A stretch of DNA of 40,059 nucleotides from an uncultured Prevotellaceae bacterium (GTDB lineage: Bacteria > Bacteroidota > Bacteroidia > Bacteroidales > Bacteroidaceae), in the NCBI GenBank assembly GCA_900315745.1, contig ONAG01000037.1, positions 1 to 40,059 of the forward strand. The letters run 5' to 3'. The notes below the pieces were generated by a model. It had not been told where the DNA came from. It saw nothing but the letters and a program-made list of their open reading frames with translations, and did no database searches. Positions within the stretch are counted from its first letter, which is position 1, and the number at the start of each line of letters is the position of its first letter. Made by a program: the position numbers and the translations under genes. This document shows positions 27,101-35,512 of this stretch, piece after piece.

Positions 27101-30100
27101 CGTCAGTTCAAGGGATTGAAGAAACTGGGCGTGGAGTATCGCTTCGAGGGTTCCACCGTCTGGATTCGGCCCGACACGCTGAGTTTCGTTGTCAACAGTG
27201 CCGACTCTACGAGTATTCACGAACATGTGCTGCCCGCCACGGGCGACCTGCGCCTGCGCCTCTATATGAAAGAAGACAACTCCTATCCACAGGGCAACTA
27301 CAAATTCCGCGCCTACACCACTACGCAGTATGGCACCGACGACATCACCGTCTATAGCAGCGAGGTGGCCGTGGTGAAGGACAATGTGGCGCCTACCTCG
27401 CTGACAATCCCCACACCCACCAACGGCATTCTGGGCTATGGCGATGATATGGCGGTGGAGTTCAACGAAGACATCGTACCCGGTTACGTCACTGACAAGA
27501 ACGTCATCATCACCGCCCGGCTCAACCACCAGGAGGTGGACCATGACGTGGCTAAGCAACTGGGAGGCAGCACCGACCAGCACACCCAGAACCCCATCTT
27601 CCTCAATGGCGACTTCACCGTCAACTTCTGGATGAAGTGGAGTGAGGCCGGCAGCATCCTCAAGCACGGGCGCGACCGCTTCGCCATGACCGTAGATGAG
27701 GCGGGGCATTTCGGTGTCAGTATCGGCCAGGCACAGTTTGTCAGCAAGAACGTGCTGCCCAAGAATGAGTGGATTTTCCTTGCTTTGAACTTCAAGGACA
27801 ACGACATGCAACTGTCGGCCTTGGCACAGCATGGCACACAGACCATCCAACTCTTCGACAGCCAGGAGGTCGATTCCGTGACGCTCTCCACCATCGTCTA
27901 TTCCGACGACAACAACTTCTACCTTGGCAATATGAAGGGAGCCATTCACGACTTGTGCCTCTATGGCATCTGGCGCGACCTGAACGACGTGGCCGCCACC
28001 AAGTATCAGGCCAAGGACGGCTATGTGTACGGTCTGATGAACTATTGGCCCATGAATGAGGGACATGGCAATGTGGCAGCCGATGCCCGCCATACCCACG
28101 ACTTCATGGTAGATGGACAGTGGGAAATCAACAATCTGAACTTCGCCTTCGGCCTGAATCACATTACCGATGCCTCAGGCATAGTAGCCAACATCGCCCG
28201 CATCAACACCTACCGCGAGGAGAGTTACGCCATAGAGTTGTGGCACAAGGCCGCTGCCGTTGCTGGCAGCACAGCCGATGAAGGCATCTTCGAGGCCGGC
28301 GCTGGCACATCAGGCCACTTGAGCCTGCACTACGACGCCCAGAAGAACATCGTGCTCGACTACGGCACGAAGTCACAGACGGTGGCCTCGGCCGAAGCGG
28401 CGGCATACGGCGACTGGCACCACTTGGCACTGAACGTGGTGCGCGGTCAGTCGGCCATCTTCTACTGCGACGGTAAGCGCACGGCGGTCATCAGCGAGGG
28501 CGACGTGCCCCCGCTCACGGGCTCCTCTATGACACTGGGAAAGAACTCCGCGGGCATCATCGACGAGGTGCGCGTGTGGAAAGCCACCATCCTTGAGAAC
28601 CGGCTTCTGCAGAACATGTACACCACGCTCGACACTGCCGACGTCTATTCACGCGGCCTCGCCGCCTACTATCCCTTCGAGAAGGACTCTGTGGTGTATG
28701 GCGAGAAGAAGAAGGTGTTCACCCCCGACGACATGGCTCCCGGTCAGCCCCGGCAGTCTATCCAGTATGCCGCTGCTTCTCCGCAGTCTTCTCCTGCCGC
28801 CGACATCGCCCCGCCACTTCAGAACGCTGTCCTCGAGACCCGTCTGATGGCCAGTCCTGTGGCATCGGAGCGCAAGGTGGTCGTCAGACTGAAAGATAAC
28901 ACCGGTGTGTCGCCGCGCGACATAGAGGGATGCCTGCTCAACATCACGGTTGACAAGGTGCTCGACATGCACGGCAACCAGTCAGACCCCATCCGCTGGA
29001 CTGCCTACATGCAGAAGAACACGCTGAAGTGGGCAAAAGACAGTGTCACCATCATCAAGAAGTTTGGCGAGGAGTACTACTTCGACGTCGATATCGTCAA
29101 CAAGGGCGGCAATACCGAGTATTATACCTTGTATAATATGCCCGAATGGCTATCGCTCGTCGATGCCATCGACGGTTCACCAGTAGAGCCTACCGGCGAC
29201 CTGGCACCGCAGACCACTAAGACACTGCGCTTCCTCGTGAAGCCGCTGGTCGCCGTAGGCAACTACAGCGTGAACGTAGGCCTGCAGGGCAACGACGAAA
29301 TCCTTGAGCCGCTCAGCATCTTGATGAGGGTACGTGGCGAGGCACCCAACTGGACGGTGAACCCCGACCTTTATGAAAACAACATGAGCATTGTCGGACA
29401 GGTATATGTCAACGGTGTGCTCATGGGCAACAGCGAGAGTTGCGTGGCAGCCTTCATCGACGGCGAGTGCCGGGGCGTGGCCAACATCGAGCCCATGCGC
29501 AGTGCGGCCTTCGTGGCGATGAGTGTCTATGGCACGGCACAGCAGAATGTCAACGGTGTTATCACCGACCTCGACAATGGCAAGGACGTCACCTTCCGCA
29601 TCTGGGATGCTTCGAAGGGCATCACCTATACCAATGTCAACATCACTTTGCCGTCGGCCGACACACCGGTCACCTCCGTCAAGTTCGACAACTCCGCTAC
29701 CTACGGCAACTTCAACAATCCCGTGGTCTTCACGAAGAGCAACCTGATAGAGCAGGAACTCAGGCTGAGGCCAAACTGGAACTGGATTTCGCTCGGCGTG
29801 GAGCCTGTCGAAACGAAGACCTCCGTAGTATTCGGCGACCTCACGTCATGGAACGTCTATATCAAGGACCGCTCTACGGGAACCTACTACAGCAACGGCA
29901 CCTACTGGGACGGCTCGCTCACCGACGTACATGCCAACACGATGTACAAGATGCACCTGTCGAAGTTGCCGAAGAGCAGAGAACTGCCAACACCGCTTCC
30001 CATCACCGGAGAGGCACCGAAAACCAACCAGGCGAAGGTGACGCTGAAGAACGGGTGGAACTGGATTGGCTATCTGCCTGCTGTCGCCATGTCGCTCGAC

Positions 30101-30802
30101 GTGGCACTCGCCAGTGCCAACCCGCAAGAGGGCGATGAAGTGAAGTCGCAACAGGGCTTCGCCTTCTACGGCCCCTACGGTTGGGAAGGCAACCTCCACA
30201 TTCTGGAAAGCGGAAAGGGATACCTCTATCACAGTGTTGACCCCAACACCAAGCAGTTCTCCTATCCGGCTGTCTCGGTGGCCAATGCTCCGTTGCATAG
30301 CCCGGCACACAGCCAGCGGGCAAACGAGCCGTCTGTCTTCTACCCTGTCAACCCCGAGACTTATCCCGACAATATGTCTATGGTCGTAAAACTGGTTAAG
30401 GAAGGCGAGGCGGTCACCGATGCCGAACTGGGAGCCTTTGTCGATAACGAATGCCGTGGCGCTGCCACCGCTTCTGAAGACAGCGGACTCTACTACCTGC
30501 TCATTGCCGGCGAAGGCAACGGCAAGCCGATGGAGGTTCGTGCCGCCATCAACGGTTCCATCGTCACCGTCTGCACCGAGGTGCCTTACAACAGCGATGC
30601 CATCATCGGCACGCCTTGGGAGCCCTACGTCATTGACCTTGACGACGTGAACGGCATCCGCACACTGGCCGGTGACGAAGACAACGGCCATTGGTATAAC
30701 ATACAGGGACAGGTGATGGGAGAGAAGAAGCCCAATGCTTCTGGCGTGTATATCCATCGCCAAGCCAATGGGACGACGAAAATCTTCAAGAAAATGAAAT
30801 GA
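21200..30802 (+). CDS. Giant secreted LamG / fibronectin-III surface protein
   Basis: 3200 residues with a signal peptide (LMLVPFMLISAVTGMLAQ, cut near 29). Domain order by eye: an N-terminal region of unknown fold (30-300); FN3-like domains (about 303-400, 400-507 and 523-617); carboxypeptidase-regulatory-like folds (about 620 and 943-1013); LamG jellyroll 1 (about 680-845, 'FSIQMWLYPEAFSKSTI'); a long central region; LamG 2 (about 2120-2290, 'FTVNFWMKWSEAGSILKHG') and LamG 3 (about 2340-2500, 'YAIELWHKAAAVAG'); then duplicated C-terminal modules ('VAAFIDGECRGVA' near 2750 against 'LGAFVDNECRGAA' near 3075; 'NWNWISLG' against 'GWNWIGYL'). The end, WYNIQGQVMGEKKPNASGVY, matches the tail style of the BspA protein, suggesting a shared export signal. 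Likely a surface adhesin or matrix protein; the ligand is unknown. Codons near 25440-25640 are distinctly AT-richer than the rest. Confidence 0.88.
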   Translation: MKINLFSQMQRRLMLVPFMLISAVTGMLAQEYITEIITIGTTKGNGGNLRREYQDKGWTVVNYDLNAGAGGWDIYIAYKKSSTANPETGYITDICVSDHDHDGDSLKFEGRTYYKAPRNKDFNGDLNRGCGSKTAYIVVFYTRDRYKLETCGGGKRVMTKLSVTNTADDNDSRTEGIYWRNTNKTSSGYTGVADMNREAGGDDIFIQQHFAEQTVKWKKQPTFAQDLTFNGKTQNLIAMDPWKDNYGTLQYRVNGGAWSCAVPGAIEVGNYKVEARLEGKTADGIVFANNSDPITKTVTIHPPIVKADNLTAVFNQGDKRVNLSWDALSIPGNYADFKWVVYRNGTKIAELASSAHTYSDDGYTNETNPTYDVYYVSNFWDITTRRDDTKASVTVSTTRTVPINGLMVEQEADRVVFKWTSDAYPEGFGHQFLIYAGDEEDPIYKLIPSDMQTSFQWEHRTTDQHNNQQSHIDPETGVPYTEEPLNACSPRPYRIEGVIGNLVLNAIDISPKAIYEATKIKAIDASKGVYEGAVKLSWHVDQQGSLYAKTYIVERRRAEQENEEWKVQTRMSSNEDYLFYTDETALPGVYYEYRITVEDKCDDGSTVTSEKSNIGFAKSTGTVTGRIAYGSTGTAVQGVDVVMKMVSSEGDHLEQFHSIYFSDVNGTVTWQYPVVEDKNSTTQNYATEKFAAGDFSIQMWLYPEAFSKSTIVDFGNGIGLGMTATGGLAFSSTTGEQQPFDGILLRQKAYNHIALTRSGKTLTCYVLTLDANSSEPNVQKATLTMGNEWSMVNAKEFSLGRFKGAADEFRLWTKCLAEADILENFDRLLVGDESGLETYWTFDEGLRTQFFDYSRDGTNYREHHGMVGSNAQASTLTPTALRLKAKTDADGNYIIQGIPFTGEGTSYSVVPMYGIHEFNPNRSLLFVGKNALVHTANFEDVSSFIMSGYIYYAGTNVPVEGVQMYVDGIVQNKDGKIVETNERGEYNLSVPIGHHFVEARLGGHTMVADGRWPTQGTFYFDRPVQYDFADSTLVNFVGRVGGGLRNDTLAVGFGLSKNNIGIATIQLALNNESLSFNCQDDHISNALTERTWQSDTTSINSHTHTGIGYDAKYITIRTDSLTGEFSALLPPLKYKVRSLKIDNNPDIDFGSLPEIDLTFVSQEQSDEFTETLVDGTEQQHSYTYNTKMVKTYFADPQLELIQMLVNTDGDAPKGVFGRKAFEDFSDDFGATPIDNIWTIDDSGKPAYTYGYPIYNGGDKVKMRVWGYEVYVNRDAKDLPAVADTLALNGQVVTVSNEMSNEQMVVARVDNEALGLQPGDIYDLKQDQLILDARGMNEFTFFTGLPNIVAPYTRQLSMQMERNNRTYTYDGVNAIVLGSLTTGTNFVTLGPDILTMVLRDPPGATSKTTWTTGTTKTRLRKSTEGFFGNESVLFEVSLGTQHKTDAGVGIEVLQSYFSTTKDSKNGYHFNVTKDSKTEETWSTTATQSISTGTGSAFVGAAGDVFIGASTNLIFGTARKLGLFRTAKDNPFILDLRDAMTIGDSITTSFMYSAYELENVMIPKWEDTRRQMFTFVDSKDEAERYVNTTDHCMYVTWLTDEDPSLGIEDDTYILVAPKDMKKGTVLPDSVAWCTDQIESWRKVLADNEEDKLNAINGSSYFSRNISFDGGTPNSYSNRCDTTYQKTHNYEHRWGVVVDIGFFNEGVLGAGYMKGRSTVSSDNGWLMQTTESDEDENYKNWAQFDYSFSDGNKGTDFSVNIYESPSGWSDSFFLLGGQSYNPYEAEEKTKWFEPGRHTLSNGTEQMERPSIRISLDGNADNSAKEVTLSDVPAGQTGQLTLHLTNLSNTNQGFDFSYNIMVQEKANQMGLEILMDGVPANGRSVFIPAGETVKKVITVRQTDPSVLDYEDLELRFCSQYQPIKIFDMVHFNVHFAPSSSPINLAISEPVLNIETLDRQEGNLEMKVSGFDRQFKGLKKLGVEYRFEGSTVWIRPDTLSFVVNSADSTSIHEHVLPATGDLRLRLYMKEDNSYPQGNYKFRAYTTTQYGTDDITVYSSEVAVVKDNVAPTSLTIPTPTNGILGYGDDMAVEFNEDIVPGYVTDKNVIITARLNHQEVDHDVAKQLGGSTDQHTQNPIFLNGDFTVNFWMKWSEAGSILKHGRDRFAMTVDEAGHFGVSIGQAQFVSKNVLPKNEWIFLALNFKDNDMQLSALAQHGTQTIQLFDSQEVDSVTLSTIVYSDDNNFYLGNMKGAIHDLCLYGIWRDLNDVAATKYQAKDGYVYGLMNYWPMNEGHGNVAADARHTHDFMVDGQWEINNLNFAFGLNHITDASGIVANIARINTYREESYAIELWHKAAAVAGSTADEGIFEAGAGTSGHLSLHYDAQKNIVLDYGTKSQTVASAEAAAYGDWHHLALNVVRGQSAIFYCDGKRTAVISEGDVPPLTGSSMTLGKNSAGIIDEVRVWKATILENRLLQNMYTTLDTADVYSRGLAAYYPFEKDSVVYGEKKKVFTPDDMAPGQPRQSIQYAAASPQSSPAADIAPPLQNAVLETRLMASPVASERKVVVRLKDNTGVSPRDIEGCLLNITVDKVLDMHGNQSDPIRWTAYMQKNTLKWAKDSVTIIKKFGEEYYFDVDIVNKGGNTEYYTLYNMPEWLSLVDAIDGSPVEPTGDLAPQTTKTLRFLVKPLVAVGNYSVNVGLQGNDEILEPLSILMRVRGEAPNWTVNPDLYENNMSIVGQVYVNGVLMGNSESCVAAFIDGECRGVANIEPMRSAAFVAMSVYGTAQQNVNGVITDLDNGKDVTFRIWDASKGITYTNVNITLPSADTPVTSVKFDNSATYGNFNNPVVFTKSNLIEQELRLRPNWNWISLGVEPVETKTSVVFGDLTSWNVYIKDRSTGTYYSNGTYWDGSLTDVHANTMYKMHLSKLPKSRELPTPLPITGEAPKTNQAKVTLKNGWNWIGYLPAVAMSLDVALASANPQEGDEVKSQQGFAFYGPYGWEGNLHILESGKGYLYHSVDPNTKQFSYPAVSVANAPLHSPAHSQRANEPSVFYPVNPETYPDNMSMVVKLVKEGEAVTDAELGAFVDNECRGAATASEDSGLYYLLIAGEGNGKPMEVRAAINGSIVTVCTEVPYNSDAIIGTPWEPYVIDLDDVNGIRTLAGDEDNGHWYNIQGQVMGEKKPNASGVYIHRQANGTTKIFKKMK

Positions 30803-30978
30803 TGTAAAGATAAAAGTTTCACATTTGCTCAACTTCTTGTAGTCCAGGAGTTACAGGAGTTCAGACAATAGCACGAATTCAACTCATCATATTCAATGGT
30901 GGTTGATTAGGGAAATGAAGATGAAGTATGCCCATTTTAATTGACTCATCCACATTTGCGAATCACCATATAAAAAAT

Positions 30979-31022
30979 AATAGGGAAAGAAGAGCTAAAT
31001 CTCCATTTCCCTATTGTTTTTT
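30979..31022 (+). terminator. Rho-independent terminator after the LamG gene
   Basis: AATAGGGAAA (30979-30988) pairs perfectly with TTTCCCTATT (31006-31015), with an inner GAG/CTC, followed by GTTTTTTG. The 176 nt before it carry no gene, only a degenerate piece of the AGGAGT repeat near 30845. Confidence 0.85.
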
Positions 31023-31042
31023 GTTTCTTCGAAATACCGATT

Positions 31043-31110
31043 TTCGGGTGTAAATTCGGGTGTAAACCGTGTAATTTACTGAAAATCAGTATAAGAGGTG
31101 GAGCTGGCGG
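31043..31110. other. Possible attachment site (tmRNA/tRNA-end-like) beside the integrase
   Basis: Two perfect tandem 12-mers TTCGGGTGTAAA (31043-31054, 31055-31066) are followed by GGTGGAGCTGGCGG at 31097-31110. The reverse complement, CCGCCAGCTCCACC, equals the usual 3' end of bacterial tmRNA (and resembles tRNA acceptor ends). The downstream CCCGTGTC is a weak echo of a T-arm. No complete tRNA or tmRNA fold is present. Integrases often target such 3' ends, and one is encoded 700 nt away. The partner site is not visible in the window. Confidence 0.35.
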
Positions 31111-31259
31111 TTGGCTTGCCCGTGTCGGAAAAACGCTGAAATAATCGGAAACCATCATCAAAATTGGCCTTTTGTCGGTCAAATTTGATGATTTTTGCTT
31201 TCATATTTCAATCAATTTTGTTTACATTATTTATTTTTGGCCATTCTGAAAGTGTTGCA

Positions 31260-31604
31260 TGTATGCTTGGCATACACTAATTTTGCATCAAACCTGGGGA
31301 CGACAATGGGGAAAAAGAAAAGACACCCTTTCAATAATTGCCACCCAAAATGATAGAGTGAGAGAGTGACTTCGGAATCGTTCTGAGTACACGAGAAAGA
31401 TTTTTGGGGACGCTGAAACATTCTTCAACCTATATGATGAGAATCGACAAAACGCTGGACAAGCCGTCGAGTTGATTGAATCGAAGGAGTAAAGAATGGC
31501 CTGTCTCATCATCAATAATTGGGGACGCAGTTATGGGGATTGTCCAAACGTGGGGATACACATTAAAACCAGACAGATGTGAAGCAGATGTGGGATTGTA
31601 TCCC
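31260..31604. repeat. Repeats and palindromes upstream of the integrase
   Basis: No gene is supported between 31111 and 31799. TGGGGACG occurs three times in the same orientation (31295, 31405, 31520), 110 and 115 bp apart. TGTATGC-TTG-GCATACA (31260-31276) is a perfect palindrome. GGGATACA (31553-31560) and TGTATCCC (31597-31604) are inverted copies. These are candidate recombinase arm-type or regulator sites. Confidence 0.45.
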
Positions 31605-31799
31605 AAAAGAACACTAAAGGTTTTTTCACAAGATTTCTGCTTTCAATCTGAAAGAATGTACCACCCAACAACTCCTCAGGAAGTGGATAAAAGAAAGCTT
31701 TTGTAAATAAAATATCAAACAGCTATACGATTCAATAACAAATTGAAAGTATTTCCGATTTGTATGCAAATAACAGTATCACAACATAAAACAATGATT

Positions 31800-33272
31800 A
31801 TGAAGAAGAATGTAGACATTAAATTTCGGTTGAAATTCAGGAAGAAATTCAACCCTGAAACAGGAACGATGGAAAACATCACGAAAAATCTGCTCATCAC
31901 CATGCGTGTCATGTACAAATCAATGAGAATGGAGCTGTCAACAGGCTATCACATCGATGCACTCAGATGGGATGAAAGGGCACAAGTTGCCATAGGCCCA
32001 AACAGTGATGGGATGTCGGCAGACGAAATCAATCTTGGAATCATGCAACTTTCACGCAATGTGAGGGAAGCAGCAGCCATCTATGAAGACCAGGAAATCA
32101 TTCCATCGGCGGATGAATTCAAGAAATGTTTGGAGAGAATCAAGGAAGGAACCATGGACGTAAAAAAGTTCTTTCCAAAAAGCAAAACATCTTCTATTCC
32201 TCCAACCTCCCCAAAAGACGTATCTGAACCAACTGCCAAAGTTAGCCCAAAACGCTTGAAGCAACTGCCAAAAGGTGCCCTTAACAAACATTTGCAAATC
32301 AAAAAATCTGACAAACCAAGAAAGAATTTGGGCTTTTGGGCAATCACCCACGAATTTGAACGGCAATGTGGCCGACAGAACAACTGGAGCGAATCAACAT
32401 ACGAGAAATTCCAAACTATGAGGAACCATTTAAAAGGACTACGCGAGAATAGGCGCAAACGAGGATTAAAGACCTTCGACATCGACTTTGATTTTTTCGA
32501 TGAGGAAGGACTGATAAGTTATGTGGAATATCTGAGAGAGGAAAAAGGAATGATGAACTCCTCCATCGAAAAGCAACTGTCATTCCTCAGGTGGTTCCTC
32601 AGATGGAGCCTTATCAAAGGATTCCATGACAACAACACATTCGACACTTTCAGGCCCAAATTGAAAAAGACACAAAAGAAAGTGGTGTACCTGACCCATG
32701 AAGAATTGAAGAAGCTACAGAACTACAAGATTCCAGAAACCAAACTATACCTATACCGTGTAAGGGACGTGTTCATCTTCTGCTGCTTCACTGGGCTTCG
32801 TCATTCCGATGTATATAATCTTAGGCGTTGTGACATCAAAGAGGACTATATCGAGATTACCACAGTCAAGACCTCGGACAGTCTGAAAATCGAATTGAAC
32901 GACACCAGCAGGAGGATATTGGAGAAATACAAGCCATACGTGTTTCCGGATGACAAGGCATTGCCAGTCATCACCAACCAGAAGATGAACCAATATCTCC
33001 ATGAGCTGTGCGAGCTTGCCGGGATCGACGAGAAGATTCGACAGACCTACTACAAGGGAAATGAAAGGATTGACGTGGTGAAACCCAAATACAAGTTGAT
33101 AGGAACACACACTGGCCGCAGGACTTTCATCTGCAACGCTATAGGCATGGGCATCATTCCACAGGTGGTGATGAAATGGACGGGACACAGCGACTACAAG
33201 GCCATGAAGCCTTATATAGACATCGCTGATGAGATCAAAGCAGAATCGATGAGGAAATTCAACAGTCTATAA
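31800..33272 (+). CDS. Tyrosine recombinase / integrase
   Basis: 490 residues from the ATG at 31800 (MKKNVDIKFRLKFRKKF; other in-frame ATGs at 31743 and 31794). The N-terminal arm-binding region (1-180) is longer than in most Bacteroidetes integrases and contains a lysine-rich linker. A SAM-like core-binding domain (about 185-290) follows. The catalytic domain has all motifs: R in FTGLRHSDVYNL, K in the beta hairpin ITTVKT, HTGRRTF (H-x-x-R), and GHSDYKAMKPYID (H and nucleophile Tyr). It would integrate or excise the AT-rich island next to it. The direction of transcription and the strong terminator downstream separate it from the defence-like operon. Confidence 0.93.
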   Translation: MKKNVDIKFRLKFRKKFNPETGTMENITKNLLITMRVMYKSMRMELSTGYHIDALRWDERAQVAIGPNSDGMSADEINLGIMQLSRNVREAAAIYEDQEIIPSADEFKKCLERIKEGTMDVKKFFPKSKTSSIPPTSPKDVSEPTAKVSPKRLKQLPKGALNKHLQIKKSDKPRKNLGFWAITHEFERQCGRQNNWSESTYEKFQTMRNHLKGLRENRRKRGLKTFDIDFDFFDEEGLISYVEYLREEKGMMNSSIEKQLSFLRWFLRWSLIKGFHDNNTFDTFRPKLKKTQKKVVYLTHEELKKLQNYKIPETKLYLYRVRDVFIFCCFTGLRHSDVYNLRRCDIKEDYIEITTVKTSDSLKIELNDTSRRILEKYKPYVFPDDKALPVITNQKMNQYLHELCELAGIDEKIRQTYYKGNERIDVVKPKYKLIGTHTGRRTFICNAIGMGIIPQVVMKWTGHSDYKAMKPYIDIADEIKAESMRKFNSL

Positions 33273-33309
33273 ATGCTTTGGTAAATCACTCTCGTAAACA
33301 ACGAACATT

Positions 33310-33357
33310 ATCAATTTTCGGCAATAGCTATTGTTTGTTGCCGAAAATTGATTATTT
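33310..33357. terminator. Strong terminator hairpin after the integrase
   Basis: A 15-bp perfect stem, ATCAATTTTCGGCAA (33310-33324) with TTGCCGAAAATTGAT (33338-33352), followed by TATTTTG. The A/T-rich stem ends could make it work in both directions. Confidence 0.85.
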
Positions 33358-33427
33358 TGCAGCCAGTGAAATAATAAGCACAAAGTCCATCCATACAACA
33401 TTGTTTCGCGCAAAAACGAAGTTAAAT

Positions 33428-33479
33428 GAGAAAATTTCTCAAAAATTTATTGCCATATAATATTATTTGTGTAAATTTG
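33428..33479 (+). promoter_or_regulatory. Promoter and possible operator of the defence-like operon
   Basis: TAAATTTG at 33472-33479 matches TAnnTTTG, with ATTG at 33449-33452 as the -33 element 19 nt upstream. A palindrome GAGAAA-A-TTTCTC (33428-33440) lies just before the -33 element and could be an operator. The start would be about 10 nt before the ATG at 33496. Confidence 0.55.
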
Positions 33480-33495
33480 CACAAAAATTTGAGAT

Positions 33496-34761
33496 ATGCT
33501 AGTAAATTTTACCGTCAAGAATTATCGTTCTTTTAAGCTTGAACGTACTTTCAGTATGGAGGCGAGTTCAATAAAGGAGCACAAAGAGTCTGTAATCAGC
33601 GAAGGCAAGTATAGTTTGCTTCCGTTGGCCGTTTTCTATGGTGCGAACTCTGGTGGCAAGAGTAATCTCATTCAAGCCATATCCACCATGCGTAGTATGG
33701 TCCGCAGTTCGGTACGTCTGAATGAGGGTGATGCTTTGCCATATGACCCTTTTGCATTGGATGAAAACTCGGATTCCCTACCTACGTTGTTTGAGATTCA
33801 GTTCATTCAAGACAAGGTACTTTATCGCTATGGTTTTGAATACAACAAAACCGACATCATCTCTGAGTGGCTTTATGAGAAGCGGTTTGGCGAAAAAGAA
33901 TATGAACTCTTCATGCGCTCGCGAGACATCATTGAAGTGTCAGCGAAAAGATTCCCTGAAGGTCAGGGAAAAGAAGATTTGACCAACTCGAATCGTCTCT
34001 TTCTGTCACTTGTTGCTCAGCTGAAGGGCGAAAAGTCCAATTCAATAATGGGCTGGTTTGGTGAATGCAATGTACTATCTGGAATCGACAGTGAAGGTTA
34101 CGAAGCCTTTACGCTCAGAATGTTTTTGGAACATTTGAATGGAGCAGACCAGGCTCAGGAGTTCTTCAAGACCCTACAACTGGGGTTTACCCGTTTCTCG
34201 GTCAAAAAGGTGGATATTCCCAAAGAAGCTTTTGACAGTGCGCCCAAATCGATAAGGTCACAATTGGAAAAAGACATAGCCACGGGTAGTTTCGTCGAGC
34301 CGATAACGACTCATAATGTCTATGATGAAAATGGCCTTGTGGTCGGAGAGCGTAATTTCCACAAGAATCAGATGGAATCTGAGGGAACAAAGAAAGTGAT
34401 AGAGATTTCCGGTCCTATTTTCAACACATTGAATGAAGGAAAAACACTGATTGTTGATGAACTGGATGCAAAGCTCCACCCACTACTTACACGTAACATT
34501 GTACTTTTGTTTATGGACCCTGAGAAGAATAGGCATGGAGCACAGCTTATCTTTGCCACTCACGACACCAATCTGCTTGATTTGGAGATTATTCGTCGTG
34601 ACCAGATTTGGTTTGCAGAAAAAGACAAAGTAGAATCCACTGACATCTACTCGCTTGTGGAATTCAAGGATGAGGATGGGAAGAAAGTCCGAAATGACCG
34701 TGATATCAAGCGCGACTATATCCGTGGACGTTATGGTGCTATACCTTTTATTGGTAAATAG
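33496..34761 (+). CDS. AAA_15/RloA-type ATPase (AbiLi-like)
   Basis: 421 residues, a soluble SMC/OLD-like ATPase. It has the family N-terminus (FTVKNYRSFKLERTFS), Walker A GANSGGKS (49-56), an ABC-signature-like ESEGTKK (near 295), Walker B 'LIVDELDAKLHP' (near 315) and the H-loop 'IFATHDTNLLD'. AAA ATPases of this kind followed directly by RloB form the AbiL abortive-infection pair; the ATPase is thought to sense phage or nucleic acid and unleash the partner. The RloB gene begins 9 nt after its stop. Codon use is AT-richer than in the genes left of 31 kb, fitting a transferred island. Confidence 0.88.
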   Translation: MLVNFTVKNYRSFKLERTFSMEASSIKEHKESVISEGKYSLLPLAVFYGANSGGKSNLIQAISTMRSMVRSSVRLNEGDALPYDPFALDENSDSLPTLFEIQFIQDKVLYRYGFEYNKTDIISEWLYEKRFGEKEYELFMRSRDIIEVSAKRFPEGQGKEDLTNSNRLFLSLVAQLKGEKSNSIMGWFGECNVLSGIDSEGYEAFTLRMFLEHLNGADQAQEFFKTLQLGFTRFSVKKVDIPKEAFDSAPKSIRSQLEKDIATGSFVEPITTHNVYDENGLVVGERNFHKNQMESEGTKKVIEISGPIFNTLNEGKTLIVDELDAKLHPLLTRNIVLLFMDPEKNRHGAQLIFATHDTNLLDLEIIRRDQIWFAEKDKVESTDIYSLVEFKDEDGKKVRNDRDIKRDYIRGRYGAIPFIGK

Positions 34762-34770
34762 AGGATTGCT

Positions 34771-35496
34771 ATGGGACATTCAAAAAAAGAGGAAATAGCA
34801 AAGCTCCGAAGGGAACGCAGAGAGGCCAAGGCTTCCAAGAGACGCAAAGAGAACGTTCGTGAGAAACTGGTGCGCTTCCTTATTGTATGTGAAGGCACTA
34901 AGACCGAGCCGCATTATTTTGAAGCTCTCATCAAGAACCACATCTCAACCGTTCGTGAGGTGACAATTGAGGGAGAAGGTAGGGCAACAGTAGCTCTGGT
35001 AGACAGAACTTTAGAAATTAAGCGAGAACTGGAGCGAAAGAACGCAATGTTTTTTGACCGCGTATGGGTCGTATTTGACAAGGATGACTTTGACGACTTC
35101 AACGATGCCATCAAGAAAGCCAAAAAGTTAGGTTTCCAGAGTGCCTGGACGAATGAATCTTTCGAATTATGGTATTACTTGCATTTTGAGTATCTTGACA
35201 CGGGAATTAGTCGCGAAGCCTACATAGACAAATTGCAGGATGCCTTTCGCAAGAAGATGGGCGATGAAAGCTTCAAGTATCGGAAAGGAAATCCTGACAT
35301 TTATAACCTGCTTCAACAATATGGCAGGGAAGATCTCGCCAAACGTTTTGCCAAACAACTACGTGGATTACACACTGGCACCAACTATGCAGCTCATAAA
35401 CCATGCACGATGGTGGACAAACTTGTAGAGGAATTGGAGCATCCTGGAGTATTATTGGAGAAGAAAACAAAAGGAGGAAAATTGAAGGAACAATAA
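34771..35496 (+). CDS. RloB-family protein (AbiLii-like TOPRIM effector)
   Basis: 241 residues. After a basic N-terminal helix (KKEEIAKLRRERREAKASKR) comes the RloB core: FLIVCEGTKTEPHYFEALI with the TOPRIM-like Glu, then VWVVFDKDDFDDFNDAIKKA (the acidic D-x-D cluster), and 'AWTNESFELWYYLHFEYLDT', the family's conserved NxxFExWxLxHF pattern. RloB/AbiLii proteins are inferred nucleases or toxins controlled by the upstream ATPase. It forms the second half of an AbiL-type pair. The next gene starts 16 nt later on the same strand. Confidence 0.9.
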   Translation: MGHSKKEEIAKLRRERREAKASKRRKENVREKLVRFLIVCEGTKTEPHYFEALIKNHISTVREVTIEGEGRATVALVDRTLEIKRELERKNAMFFDRVWVVFDKDDFDDFNDAIKKAKKLGFQSAWTNESFELWYYLHFEYLDTGISREAYIDKLQDAFRKKMGDESFKYRKGNPDIYNLLQQYGREDLAKRFAKQLRGLHTGTNYAAHKPCTMVDKLVEELEHPGVLLEKKTKGGKLKEQ

Positions 35497-35512
35497 CAAA
35501 TACTTTTGAAAT

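Noticed and set aside
31097-31110. A complete tmRNA or tRNA gene near 31.1 kb
   Set aside because: Only a 14-nt match to a 3' end is present; no acceptor partner, D-arm or anticodon arm can be folded from the flanks.
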